NCBI GenBank assembly: GCA_963704825.1
Contig: CAVPHV010000005.1
Coordinates: forward strand, 1 to 64,000
Length of the DNA stretch: 64,000 bases
Source of the DNA: CAVPHV01 sp963704825
Lineage (GTDB): Bacteria > Actinomycetota > Acidimicrobiia > Spongiisociales > UBA5794
Direction of reading: 5' to 3'
The notes under the pieces were generated by a model. The model saw nothing but the letters and a program-made list of their open reading frames with translations. It had not been told where the DNA came from and ran no database searches. Positions 1 to 8,491 of this stretch are shown in pieces. A program made the translations under genes and the position numbers. Position 1 is the stretch's first letter; every line of letters begins with the position of its first letter.

Positions 1-13
1 CGGGCCTAGCCGC

Positions 14-1873
14 TCAGCGGCGGTAGCGCTCCAGCCAGGCGTCGGCGACGACCAGCAGCCGCGTCCCGGGCGACCAGTCGGGTGCGCCGGCCAAGGCGGC
101 TTGTGGCAACGGCGCTCCCAGGGCGATCACTGCCTCACAAGCGAGGACGACCTCGCCGTCGATGCAGTCATCCACACCGGGGCCGCCGTTCAGGGTGTCG
201 TAGCCGGCGTCGCCGAACAGGAAGTCGCGCCTACCGTGACCGGAGATCGAGTCGTCGCCCTCGAGTCCGATGATCAGGTTCGACTTGTCGTCTCCCAGCA
301 GCACGTCGTCGTAAACCGATCCTTCAGCATCCTCGATCGTCACCAAAGTGTTCGTGCCGTGCCCGGTCACCGTTCCGGCTGCAATATCGACCCTTACCGG
401 CCCGGCGGCGTCTGCCAGCGACACGGCGTCAAAACCACCGCCCCCAAACAGGGCGTCGTTGCCGGTGCCCGGAATCAGGACGTCGGCGCCTTCGCCCCCC
501 TTGAGTGTGTCGTTGCCGGCGAACCCGCTGACCACATTGGGGCTGCCGTTGCCGGTGAGCTTGTCGTTCCAGACCGACCCTTCAACCCACTCGAGACCTG
601 CCAGCGTGTCGGTTCCCTGCCCGGTGGCCCTGCCCTTGGCGAGATTGGCCGTGATGGGTCCAGTGGCGTTGTAGTAGGAGAGCAGATCGGTACCCCCGCC
701 GCCAAAGACCTCGTCCGCCCCTGGGCCGGGAATCAGTGCGTCGTTGTCGGCGCCGCCGTCGAGGGAGTCGTTGCCCTTCTCACCGAAGAGGCGGTCGAAA
801 CCACTGTCGCCCGTCATGGTGTCTGCGCCGTCGCCGCCATACAGGTCGTCGAAACCGGACCCTCCCACCAGCGTGTCGGAACCGGCATCCCCGTCGAGTT
901 GATCGGCGCCCTCATTGCCTTGGATGACGTCGTCGCCGTCGCCCCCGATCAGGACGTCGCTACTGAAGCCGCCCAGCACCAGATCGTCCCCGCCCAGAGC
1001 CTCGATGACGTCCGCGCCGCCCCATCCAACCAGCCGGTTGTCGGCGTGGTTGCCGGTGATGTCGTCGCCATGGTTGGTACCCTCAACGTTGACGATGCCA
1101 CTCAGTGCGTCACTGCCGAGCCCGGTGGCCGTACCGGCCTGCAGGTCGACGGTGACGCCGCCCGATGAGGTCCGATAGGAGACGGTGTCGGCGCCACTGC
1201 CGCCCTTGATGGCGTCGTCGCCACCCCCAGGAGAGATCGTGTCGTTGCCGGGTCCGCCGCGCAGCGTGTCGCCGCCGCCGCGGCCCTCCAGCTTGTCGTG
1301 GCCATCGTTGCCGTCGATGACGTCGCTCCCGGCGCCACCGTCGAGGTCGTCGTTGCCGCCGCCGCCGGCGAGGACGTCGTCGCCGCCCCAACCAGAGATG
1401 TGATCCTTCCCACCATTGCCACGCAACTCGTTGGGACCGCCGCTTCCCTCGATCCTGTCGTTGAAGGGTCCCCCTGCCGCGTTTTCCATCGACATCAAGG
1501 TATCGGCACCGTTGCCGGTTGCCGTCCCGACTGCCAGATCAACAACGACTGCACCAGGAGCGTCTCCGTACGCGGCGGTATCGAGCCCAAATCCTCCGAG
1601 CAGCACGTCATCACCCGGTCCACCGACCAAGGTGTCGTCACCCATACCACCGCAAATGACGTCGTTGCCGCCCTTGCCTTTGATCATGTCATCGCCGTCG
1701 AGACCAACGATGACGTCGTCGCCGGGTGTTCCGATGATCGTGTTTGCCGCATCCGTCCCGACCAGCGTGGCCTCGAGGCCGTTACAGGTTGGAAGCGCAG
1801 CCCCGGCCGGCACCGCGGCGAAGAAAGGGACCAGCAGGGCAACACAGATCAGCAGCATCTTGGCTCGGCCCAT
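14..1873 (-). CDS. Secreted RTX (hemolysin-type calcium-binding) repeat protein
   Basis: The 619-residue product begins with a signal peptide (basic MGRAK, a hydrophobic run, then AGA before residue 26). Almost all the rest is glycine/aspartate nonapeptides of the GGxGxDxLxG type, which fold into Ca2+-binding parallel beta-rolls outside the cell. Several larger modules recur, each with a VDLAxGTATGxGTDTL segment followed by an acidic loop and a new RTX run, at about residues 105-150, 235-280, 405-450 and 490-535. No catalytic domain is visible, so an adhesive or structural surface role is inferred. It lies 111 bp downstream of a paralogue with the same module, on the same strand. The family is certain; the function is unknown. 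Confidence 0.85.
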   Translation of the reverse strand: MGRAKMLLICVALLVPFFAAVPAGAALPTCNGLEATLVGTDAANTIIGTPGDDVIVGLDGDDMIKGKGGNDVICGGMGDDTLVGGPGDDVLLGGFGLDTAAYGDAPGAVVVDLAVGTATGNGADTLMSMENAAGGPFNDRIEGSGGPNELRGNGGKDHISGWGGDDVLAGGGGNDDLDGGAGSDVIDGNDGHDKLEGRGGGDTLRGGPGNDTISPGGGDDAIKGGSGADTVSYRTSSGGVTVDLQAGTATGLGSDALSGIVNVEGTNHGDDITGNHADNRLVGWGGADVIEALGGDDLVLGGFSSDVLIGGDGDDVIQGNEGADQLDGDAGSDTLVGGSGFDDLYGGDGADTMTGDSGFDRLFGEKGNDSLDGGADNDALIPGPGADEVFGGGGTDLLSYYNATGPITANLAKGRATGQGTDTLAGLEWVEGSVWNDKLTGNGSPNVVSGFAGNDTLKGGEGADVLIPGTGNDALFGGGGFDAVSLADAAGPVRVDIAAGTVTGHGTNTLVTIEDAEGSVYDDVLLGDDKSNLIIGLEGDDSISGHGRRDFLFGDAGYDTLNGGPGVDDCIDGEVVLACEAVIALGAPLPQAALAGAPDWSPGTRLLVVADAWLERYRR

Positions 1874-1984
1874 TGCGGGTCTCCTCAGCTTCGGCTACTA
1901 CGACAGGCACCACACGCACCGTTGAATCGTAGACAGAGACGGGGCCTTTGCGACGCATCCGCTGCCGGCGTGACCGGCACGCCG

Positions 1985-4444
1985 CTACTGGTCAGAGACG
2001 TCCCGCTCGACCATGGCGGCCCACGGGCCGAGCCGGGCGAACCGTTGCGCAACCGTCACCGCGTTGTGCAGTGCGGTGATCACCTCGCACGACACGAAGC
2101 TGGGACCGTTGGTGCACTCATCCTGATTCGGCCCGCCGTACAGGGCATTCGTCCCGGGTCCGCCATCGAGGAAGTCGGCGCCGCGGCCGCCGTAGGCGGC
2201 GTCGTTGCCCTCCTCACCGAAGGCGATATCGTCGCCATCGCCGCCGCGGATGGTGTCGTCGCCGTCGAAGCCGGAGATCTCATCGTTGCCCGGGCCGCCG
2301 GCAAGCGTGTCATCGCCAACCCAACCATCGATCGTGTCGTCGCCGCCCCTGCCGTCGATCACGTCGTTGCCCCCGGAACCTTGGAGGTAATTCGGCTTGC
2401 CGTTGCCCGAGATGTCATCGGAATACGCGGAGCCCACCACGTCGAAGATGCCGGCGAGCGTGTCTGCTCCATCACCGGTGACAGTCCCTGTCTTGAGGTT
2501 TGCTTTGATCGGTCCGGGAGATCCGGAGTAGTTGACCATGTCGATGCCGTTGCCGCCCTTGACCGTGTCGTTACCCGAGGACGGGTAGATGATGTCGTCA
2601 CCCGACCAACCGCGCAGCAGGTCGCTGCCGGCACCGCCCCGAATCTCATCGGATCCGGAGTAGCCGTCGATCCGGTCGTTGCCCAAGCCACCGGCCAGCG
2701 TGTCGTCGCCGCCGCCGCCGGAGACCGTGTCGTCGCCGCCCCGGCCGTCGATGTAGTCATCACCACGGAACCCACGCAACGAGTTTGGGCCTGCATCTCC
2801 CAGAATCTCGTCCCCGAACTTCGAGCCGATGACGTTTTCCACTGATGTGAGCACATCGGTGCCCTGGCCGGTCGATTGGCCGGCGGCGAGATCGACCATC
2901 ACGCCATTGGTGGCGCCGCCGTAGCTGGCGGTGTCGCTGCCACTGCCGGCTACCAGCGTGTCGTCGCCCGGACCACCGAGCAGCGTGTCGTCGCCGTCAC
3001 CGCCACAAATGAGGTCGTCGCCGCCTCCACCTTGAATCAAGTCGTCCCCGTCGCCACCGGCGATCACGTCGTCACCCGACGTGCCGTTGAGGGTGTCGTT
3101 GCCGACGGTACCGTCGAGCGTGGCGAGCCGACCCTGACAGAACAGCGGGGGTGTCGCCGCGAACACCAGGCCGTTGGCCGCCAGGTCACCGCCGTCGGTT
3201 GCGGCGCCCCACGAACCGGCAAAGACGTCATCCGACATCGGGGCAAAGTTGAGTCCGACGACGCGTCCGGTTGGCTGCGACTTCGTCGCCACCAACGGCT
3301 CGCCACCGGGGCTCGACCAGGTGGCCACCAGCAATGAACCGGCAGTGAGGGTCGTGTGCGCGCGCCAACTACCGATGCCGCCGTCGAATGTCGTCACGTC
3401 CGAGAGCAGCGGATGGGTGGCCTTCTTGGGAACAAGAACGTAGTGACCATCGCCGGAGAGCATGGAGGCACCTGTTGTCAGCGGCGCATAGCCATCGGAC
3501 ACGATCCGTCCCGCCATGCCGAACCCGGAGGTCCAGACCGAATTCAGCGCCACGCCTCCCCCGGCGTCGACGTAGTCGGCCAGCACATCGCCCATGGCCA
3601 CTGGATCGCCGAACGGGTGGTTGGTCCAAGCCATCACGGAGTCATAGCGCTGGAGGTCGGCGAGGCTCGGTGTGGTGAAGCGCACGTCGTAGACGTCCAG
3701 CCAGGCCACCTTGCCGGTTGCATAGATCTTGGACGCAACGTCTCGGGTCCACACCGAATCGACCTCAGCGGCGTAGAGCCCTGACCGGTGGCCGGCCGCG
3801 GGCTGCTCGACGGAGAGGGCCCACGAGTCGAGACTGCCGGTGTCTCCGATGGCGTGATCGATGACCGTCAACTCCCAGCTGCCGCCGACGTTCTCGCCAT
3901 CGAACTCGGAAAGGGGGTTGTTGGGTGAGAAGGTACCCTCGATGGCCAGCGAGGGCGGTTCTCCCTCGAAACACTGCGTCTCCACCGCATCGTTGGCCTC
4001 GTCGTCGAGGGTGACATCGATGCCGTCGGCGGGGCAACCGTATTGACCGGGAACCGGTGCGCCGGGGCGGTCGATTATCGACACGGCGGTGCCGGTGTCG
4101 ACGTGCGTCAACACAACCTCGAGGTCCCCAACCCAGGTGTGGGTGATTGCGAGATCGACGTCGAGGTCCACAATGGTGCCCTGTGAGTCGATGATGACGT
4201 CGCTCGTCACCACTTTGGGTTCGCCATCGGCGAGATCGATCGGGACGTCGTTGGACGCAAACACGACGCGGGCTCCGTCATAGACAGGACCAACGCCGAG
4301 CACTCCGCCGGCTCCAGGCAGGTCCCCGAACTGCGGTGCATCATCTTCGGCAGCTGCGACCGGCACCGCCATCGTCAGCAGAAGCAACAGCAACAACGCG
4401 AGCACTGATGGCGCCTGCAAACGACCGGCCAACCCGTACCTCAT
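1985..4444 (-). CDS. Secreted RTX protein with proprotein-convertase P-like domain and GATase-like domain
   Basis: An 819-residue secreted protein. Residues 1-31 form a signal peptide with a long Leu run. Residues about 60-215 match a proprotein-convertase P domain (beta sandwich with TWVGDLEVVLTH, then GGSWELTVID near its end). Residues about 220-430 look like a class I glutamine-amidotransferase/ThuA-type fold (YDSVMAWTNH, DYVDAGGGVALN) without an obvious catalytic Cys. From about residue 445 to 790 there are RTX GGxGxDxL nonapeptides. The C-terminal half shares the VDLAxGxxTGxGTDxL module with the neighbouring RTX protein, so the two are paralogues. Export and Ca2+ binding are expected from the family. 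A substrate or partner cannot be named. Confidence 0.8.
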   Translation of the reverse strand: MRYGLAGRLQAPSVLALLLLLLLTMAVPVAAAEDDAPQFGDLPGAGGVLGVGPVYDGARVVFASNDVPIDLADGEPKVVTSDVIIDSQGTIVDLDVDLAITHTWVGDLEVVLTHVDTGTAVSIIDRPGAPVPGQYGCPADGIDVTLDDEANDAVETQCFEGEPPSLAIEGTFSPNNPLSEFDGENVGGSWELTVIDHAIGDTGSLDSWALSVEQPAAGHRSGLYAAEVDSVWTRDVASKIYATGKVAWLDVYDVRFTTPSLADLQRYDSVMAWTNHPFGDPVAMGDVLADYVDAGGGVALNSVWTSGFGMAGRIVSDGYAPLTTGASMLSGDGHYVLVPKKATHPLLSDVTTFDGGIGSWRAHTTLTAGSLLVATWSSPGGEPLVATKSQPTGRVVGLNFAPMSDDVFAGSWGAATDGGDLAANGLVFAATPPLFCQGRLATLDGTVGNDTLNGTSGDDVIAGGDGDDLIQGGGGDDLICGGDGDDTLLGGPGDDTLVAGSGSDTASYGGATNGVMVDLAAGQSTGQGTDVLTSVENVIGSKFGDEILGDAGPNSLRGFRGDDYIDGRGGDDTVSGGGGDDTLAGGLGNDRIDGYSGSDEIRGGAGSDLLRGWSGDDIIYPSSGNDTVKGGNGIDMVNYSGSPGPIKANLKTGTVTGDGADTLAGIFDVVGSAYSDDISGNGKPNYLQGSGGNDVIDGRGGDDTIDGWVGDDTLAGGPGNDEISGFDGDDTIRGGDGDDIAFGEEGNDAAYGGRGADFLDGGPGTNALYGGPNQDECTNGPSFVSCEVITALHNAVTVAQRFARLGPWAAMVERDVSDQ

Positions 4445-4518
4445 TGGACACTCCGTGAATAGACCCTGGCCGGGGAATATCCAATCACTGTATCGAACCT
4501 CGCGATTTCTACAAGAGA

Positions 4519-4956
4519 CTACGTGGCAATAGTCACTCGCCCAGCCGCCCTTTTGTCAGGCCGCAGGAACTCGATAACCGGGGCTCGACCGCCCATGATC
4601 GGCTCAGCTCGAGGGCCACCACGCAGTGTCAGGGAAGGCGCCGTACCAAGCGAACCAAAGGACTGGCCGCTGACCAAGCGCTCGAGTCGAGTGCCGTCGG
4701 CAGCACCAAGAACGCCCCCATCAGCCTGGGCTTCGGCCAGGTCGGACTCGACCAGAGCTGTGTCCACGGCCGAATAGAACCGAGCGCCGCCGGCGGTCGG
4801 CACCACGGCAACCGTCGCCTCGCCAACCTGAAGAACCTGCGGGCCATGCTCGGCGAGTGTCGCCACTTCGACCGCGAGTCGGGCGTAGTTCCAGTCCAGT
4901 GTTGCCACCTCTGCCCTTTCTCGGATGGAGTTGGGCACCGAGAAGGTAGGAACCAC
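4519..4956 (-). CDS. Hypothetical protein, possibly the 3' part of a frameshifted gene
   Basis: A GTG-started frame gives 145 residues beginning MVPTFSVPNSIRERAEV. The family is not recognised and there is no signal peptide or obvious domain. Another minus-strand frame starts with ATG at 5045 and reads MTRTPWLELAAVGVAAVGDA then YADYYGSDDLWFLP, ending where this frame begins. Joined by a one-base shift near 4950-4960 the two give a smooth protein of about 173 residues. Either the start is the GTG at 4956 or the gene carries a frameshift or sequencing error. The codon pattern favours this frame through 4519-4950. Confidence 0.45.
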   Translation of the reverse strand: MVPTFSVPNSIRERAEVATLDWNYARLAVEVATLAEHGPQVLQVGEATVAVVPTAGGARFYSAVDTALVESDLAEAQADGGVLGAADGTRLERLVSGQSFGSLGTAPSLTLRGGPRAEPIMGGRAPVIEFLRPDKRAAGRVTIAT

Positions 4957-5093
4957 AGGTCATCGGACCCGTAGTAGTCGGCGTACGCATCGCCCACCGC
5001 GGCAACACCGACGGCCGCCAATTCGAGCCAGGGCGTTCGAGTCATGATCCCCTCAACCCGGCGACGGTGGTTACGTTCCCGGCGCTCGGGCCG

Positions 5094-5909
5094 TCAACGG
5101 CCGTCGAAGCGGGGAGGCTCTTTGGCCAGAAACGCCCGGACCCCCTCGACGAAGTCCTGCGAGGCGAGGAGGACGGCTTGGGCTTGATCCTCGAACTGAA
5201 TGGCCTGCTCGAATGTCATGGTCGTCGACCGGTCGAGGCCAACCTTGATGAAGCGCTGCGCCAACGGCGCTCCCGCGGCGAGTTGGTCTGCCATCGTGGT
5301 GGCCGTCTCGAGCAGGAGTTCCGGCGGCACCACCCGGGCGACCAATCCGATCTCGAGCGCCTCGGCGGCATCCACGATGCGCCCGGTCAACGCCAGTTCT
5401 CGAGCCTTGGCCAGGCCCACCAGACGGGGCAACAGCCAGGTCCCCCCGAAGTCGAGCGCCAGGCCGCGCTGCACGAAGATCTCCGAGAAGCGAGCCTGAT
5501 CGCTGGCCACGACAACGTCACATCCCAAGGCGAGGTTCATTCCGGCACCGACGGCAACTCCGTCGACGGCGGCAATTGTCGGCTTGGAGAGACGATGGAG
5601 GGCGGTCGCCGCGGCTCCGGGCGCCGCCATGGCGGCGAGATTTTCCGCAGCGCTGGGAACGATCTCTCCCCCGAACATGGCATCGGGCCCGAACCTGAGT
5701 TCGGGGTTGAGGTCGGCCCCGGCGCAGAAGTCGCTTCCGGAACCGGTCAGGACCAAGACGCGCTGGTCCGAGCGCTCGAAGTCCGAGAATGCCGCGGCCA
5801 ACACATCCCACTGATCTCTTGGGACCGCGTTCTTTCGCTCCGGACTGTTGAGGGTGAGCGTGCGGACCGGCCCATCGTCGGCCACGAGAAGGAATCCGTT
5901 GGCAGTCAT
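5094..5909 (-). CDS. Enoyl-CoA hydratase/isomerase family protein
   Basis: A 271-residue crotonase-fold protein. The first oxyanion-hole region (LTGSGSDFCAGADL) and the second (AVDGVAVGAGMNLALGCDVV) are both visible, and the C-terminal half keeps the family pattern through EALEIGLVARVV. Family members hydrate or isomerise acyl-CoA thioesters, typically in beta-oxidation. The ATG at 5909 (MTANGFLL) is chosen because the upstream extension of the same frame is basic, low-complexity and overlaps the divergent promoter region. Substrate specificity cannot be told from sequence. It is divergent to the small membrane gene at 5959. Confidence 0.85.
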   Translation of the reverse strand: MTANGFLLVADDGPVRTLTLNSPERKNAVPRDQWDVLAAAFSDFERSDQRVLVLTGSGSDFCAGADLNPELRFGPDAMFGGEIVPSAAENLAAMAAPGAAATALHRLSKPTIAAVDGVAVGAGMNLALGCDVVVASDQARFSEIFVQRGLALDFGGTWLLPRLVGLAKARELALTGRIVDAAEALEIGLVARVVPPELLLETATTMADQLAAGAPLAQRFIKVGLDRSTTMTFEQAIQFEDQAQAVLLASQDFVEGVRAFLAKEPPRFDGR

Positions 5910-5958
5910 AGCCGGAAAGCTTACGGGTTCGGGCGGCCGAGGGCCTACCATCGCGGCC

Positions 5959-6069
5959 GTGGGTCTCAATCCGTTCCGCCAACAGCGCAAGTCGGCGCTT
6001 GACACGGCTCTTGTCGCCGGTTTCATCGTCATTGTGGCGGTGCTGGTCATCTGGGGCTTCTTTGGGTGA
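5959..6069 (+). CDS. Small single-span membrane protein, 36 aa
   Basis: GTG start, product MGLNPFRQQRKSALD followed by one hydrophobic helix (LVAGFIVIVAVLVIWGFFG) that runs to the C-terminus. The positive N-terminus suggests an N-in orientation. The function is unknown; tiny proteins of this layout occur next to the downstream zinc-ribbon-like gene in other actinobacteria as far as I recall. Its TGA lies 11 bp before the likely ATG of that gene and overlaps a possible GTG start at 6066, so the two are probably co-transcribed. Confidence 0.6.
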   Translation: MGLNPFRQQRKSALDTALVAGFIVIVAVLVIWGFFG

Positions 6070-6080
6070 GGCCCGGGCAA

Positions 6081-6278
6081 ATGTCATCCTCGCTCGACCC
6101 TGAGGTCGTAAACGTCATCCAGCCGTATCAGGCTCTCAAGACCTACACCTGTCCGGGTTGTGTTCTCGCCATCAAGCCGGGGACCGGCCACCTCGTCGTC
6201 GTCCCCGAGTGGACCCCGGAGCTGCGTCGCCATTGGCACCGCGGCTGCTGGTACAAGGAGCAACGGCGCCGTCCGTAG
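6081..6278 (+). CDS. Small zinc-ribbon-like actinobacterial protein (often named ATP/GTP-binding protein)
   Basis: A 65-residue product from ATG 6081 (a GTG at 6066 would add five residues). It contains YTCPGCVLAIKPGTGHLVV and then RRHWHRGCW, giving a CxxC plus H/C arrangement that should bind one zinc. Homologues are widespread in Actinobacteria, usually labelled ATP/GTP-binding protein without experimental support. There is no Walker motif here, so that label looks unjustified. It is convergent with yraN, which ends 30 bp away. Confidence 0.65.
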   Translation: MSSSLDPEVVNVIQPYQALKTYTCPGCVLAIKPGTGHLVVVPEWTPELRRHWHRGCWYKEQRRRP

Positions 6279-6308
6279 TGCAGTGTTGCTGCATCACGCC
6301 GCCACGTG

Positions 6309-6656
6309 TCAGCAGGCGTACGGCAGCCACCGGATGTCGACACCCTCAGCCCGCACCGTGATCCCGATGACGTCGACACGGTTCACCGCAGGTTCGAGGC
6401 AACGGGCCAACCTGCTCACCTGGCGAGCCTTGGCCGGGGTGAAGTGGTCGAGCGGATCATCGCTCGCCGCGCTGGGAACAATGGTCTTGACCTCGATGGC
6501 GGCGACCGCTCGCCCGAAACGAACCAGGAGGTCGATTTCGCCACGGCCGACTACCTCATTACGAGCGAGGATCACTCCGCCGCGGGCCACCAGGAACCGT
6601 GCCGCCACGTCCTCGCCGAATCTGCCGAGAAGTCGCCGATGCTCAGCCGGCGTCAA
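6309..6656 (-). CDS. yraN: YraN/UPF0102 endonuclease-like protein
   Basis: About 115 residues with the UPF0102 core: LLGRFGEDVAARFLVARGG, then RNEVVGRGEIDLLVRFG, then AAIEVKTI. The E-D-(E)xK residues match a Holliday-junction-resolvase/PD-(D/E)XK nuclease fold. The biochemical role is not settled. The TTG at 6656 is preferred because it overlaps the TGA of the DUF2469 gene (TTGA) and because the upstream part of the frame is shadow sequence inside that gene. DUF2469 followed by yraN is the usual actinobacterial order. Confidence 0.8.
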   Translation of the reverse strand: MTPAEHRRLLGRFGEDVAARFLVARGGVILARNEVVGRGEIDLLVRFGRAVAAIEVKTIVPSAASDDPLDHFTPAKARQVSRLARCLEPAVNRVDVIGITVRAEGVDIRWLPYAC

Positions 6657-6949
6657 AGCTGGTTGGCCTGCTCCAGCTCTTCGATGTTGACGTCGCGGAA
6701 CGTCATGACCTTCACCCGTTTCACGAAACGGGCCGGGCGATACATATCCCATACCCAGGCATCATCCAGTTCGAGTTCGAAATACACGGAACCGTCGACC
6801 CGGCGGGTGTTGAGCTCGACACCGTTGGCGAGATAGAAACGCCGCTCCGTCTCGATGACGTAACGGAACATGGGGAGTACGTCGCGATACTCCTTGTAGA
6901 TCTTCAGCTCTACGTCGGTCTCGTATCTCTCGAGATCCTCTTCAGCCAT
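6653..6949 (-). CDS. DUF2469 family protein
   Basis: A 98-residue acidic protein starting MAEEDLERYETDVEL, with the family blocks VIETERRFYLAN, DAWVWDMYRPARFVKRV and TFRDVNIEEL. DUF2469 proteins are almost confined to Actinobacteria and sit beside lepB/rnhB and yraN. Their function is not known. Here rnhB, which usually separates lepB from DUF2469, is missing. The stop overlaps the TTG start of yraN. Confidence 0.85.
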   Translation of the reverse strand: MAEEDLERYETDVELKIYKEYRDVLPMFRYVIETERRFYLANGVELNTRRVDGSVYFELELDDAWVWDMYRPARFVKRVKVMTFRDVNIEELEQANQL

Positions 6950-7046
6950 CGGCGTTCTCCATCGATCGGTGTGAAGTGGCCAGAAGGCTAGCTCTGAAAC
7001 CTACCGGGTCAAGGCTTCGCGCCTAGTGGTACCACTGGGGTGTGAC

Positions 7047-7073
7047 AGTTCGGCGCCTTTCTACCGCCGAACT
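7047..7073 (-). terminator. Hairpin just downstream of lepB
   Basis: A perfect 9-bp inverted repeat (AGTTCGGCG / CGCCGAACT, 9-nt loop) starts six bases after the end of the signal peptidase gene at 7079. There is no U tract, as is common for GC-rich actinobacterial terminators. The 129-bp gap to DUF2469 holds nothing else I can identify. Confidence 0.45.
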
Positions 7074-7078
7074 GGTCA

Positions 7079-7777
7079 TCACAAACCTCCCCAGCGGGAA
7101 GGTGGCCAGATGATCACAAAGGCCCGGCCGACGACCTCATCGGCCGGGATGGGACCAAACACCCGACTGTCAGAACTCGAGCCACGGTTGTCGCCCATGA
7201 CGAAGACATGCCCCTCGGGTATCAGTTCGGGGCCGAAGTCCGTCGTCTGCACGCCGGGTGCCAGGTATGGCTCCTCGATCGGTGTGTTGTCGATCATGAC
7301 GACTCCTCCGCGGATTTCGACGGTCTCGCCCGGCAGGGCAATGACCCGCTTGATGAACTCCGATCGGGGCGCCGAGAGCCCAACCGACTCCGCAACATTC
7401 CGCAGCGCCGAGCCCAGCAGCGACTCGCCGACATCCCCTTCGTCGTGGGGGTCGTCAAACACGATGACCTGGCCGCGTTTGATGTCGCCAAACCGATACG
7501 ACAGCTTGTTGACCATGATCCGGTCATTGATCTGGAGCGTCTCAACCATCGATTCAGAGGGGATGAAGAAGGACTGGAGCACGAAGGTCTTCAACAGAAC
7601 CGCCGCGATTAGGGCAACCAGGAGCAGCAGCGGCAGTTCCCTCCAAAACGAGCGCTCCGCCGCCACCTGATCCGCTTCGTCACGCGCCGTTGCGCGCATC
7701 TCGTCAACGGCTTGATGGGCGCCGGAGAAGAGATCCGAGAGATCGGAGGGCAACGGGTCGAGCTTTGAGGTGGTCAC
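7079..7777 (-). CDS. lepB: Signal peptidase I (copy 1)
   Basis: A 232-residue membrane serine protease that removes Sec and Tat signal peptides. A cytosolic N-terminus is followed by one transmembrane helix at about residues 49-66. Catalytic Ser76 lies in FIPSESM and the Lys general base is K143 in FIKRVIALPG. The GDNRGSSSDSR box near residue 195 is also present. It belongs to a minus-strand string with a DNA glycosylase and a second signal peptidase (8492-9178). The two peptidases are clearly homologous but diverge in the N-terminus and in the loop between the Ser and Lys motifs. Confidence 0.93.
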   Translation of the reverse strand: MTTSKLDPLPSDLSDLFSGAHQAVDEMRATARDEADQVAAERSFWRELPLLLLVALIAAVLLKTFVLQSFFIPSESMVETLQINDRIMVNKLSYRFGDIKRGQVIVFDDPHDEGDVGESLLGSALRNVAESVGLSAPRSEFIKRVIALPGETVEIRGGVVMIDNTPIEEPYLAPGVQTTDFGPELIPEGHVFVMGDNRGSSSDSRVFGPIPADEVVGRAFVIIWPPSRWGGL

Positions 7778-7815
7778 CGGCGCCGACCATACCCCAGCGG
7801 GGCATCAATCCATCG

Positions 7816-8451
7816 TCATGGAGCGATGGCGTCTGGCCCACCCAAGTAGTCGTGCCACAGCAGGCGGGCGGCGACCGATCGCCAGGGACGCCACGCCTCA
7901 GCCATCTCGACGCCCGCTTGTGAGGTGGGGACGTAATCGAGGCCCTTGGCCCGACCCAACGAGACCAGCAACGCCCGGTCACCCGGCGGCCACGCATCGA
8001 TCCTGCCGAGGGCAAACATCAGATACACGTCCGCCGTCCACGGCCCGACCCCCCGGATTGCGACGAGCCGTCGGCGCGCCTCGTCATCGTCGAGCGATCC
8101 GATGCGGTCGAGATCTATGGAACCGTCGAGCAGCCCGGTGGCAAGGCCGCGACAGTATCCGGCCTTCTGCCTGCTGAATCCGATCACTCTCAGCTGCGCG
8201 TCATCGAGGGACAGGAATGCCGCAGGCTCGACATCGCCCACGGCTGCGTGCAAACGGTCGAAGGCAGCCCGCGCCGAAGCCAACGACACCTGCTGTTCGA
8301 GGACGATCAGGACGACGGTCGAGAAGCTCGGGTCGCGGCGCCACAACGGCGGGACCCCATTGCGAGAGACGAGACGGTCCAGATCGGCATCGCGAGCCGC
8401 CAACCACTCAGTGCCGGCTCGCAGTTGGCCCGGCGTGAGGACGTCGATCAT
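7816..8451 (-). CDS. HhH-GPD DNA glycosylase (AlkA-like, 3-methyladenine DNA glycosylase II type)
   Basis: A 211-residue protein with the HhH-GPD fold. The segment VLEQQVSLASARAAFDRL is the family Q-rich helix. IRGVGPWTADVYLMFALGR is the helix-hairpin-helix plus GPWTA motif. WPPGDRALL supplies the catalytic Asp. Such enzymes excise alkylated purines in base-excision repair. It lacks the N-terminal AlkA domain, giving the shorter form common in Actinobacteria. It sits between the two signal peptidase genes with 38-40 bp gaps, so co-transcription is likely although the functions are unrelated. Confidence 0.88.
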   Translation of the reverse strand: MIDVLTPGQLRAGTEWLAARDADLDRLVSRNGVPPLWRRDPSFSTVVLIVLEQQVSLASARAAFDRLHAAVGDVEPAAFLSLDDAQLRVIGFSRQKAGYCRGLATGLLDGSIDLDRIGSLDDDEARRRLVAIRGVGPWTADVYLMFALGRIDAWPPGDRALLVSLGRAKGLDYVPTSQAGVEMAEAWRPWRSVAARLLWHDYLGGPDAIAP

Positions 8452-8491
8452 CAGGCACCGTACCGAATCGGGCCGTGCGGTGGCGGAAACC

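Noticed and set aside
1298..2845. 515-residue plus-strand open frame across the two RTX genes
   Set aside because: It is antisense to GC-rich RTX repeats, spans the intergenic gap and shows repetitive Val/Ala shadow sequence. The opposite strand has signal peptides and family motifs.
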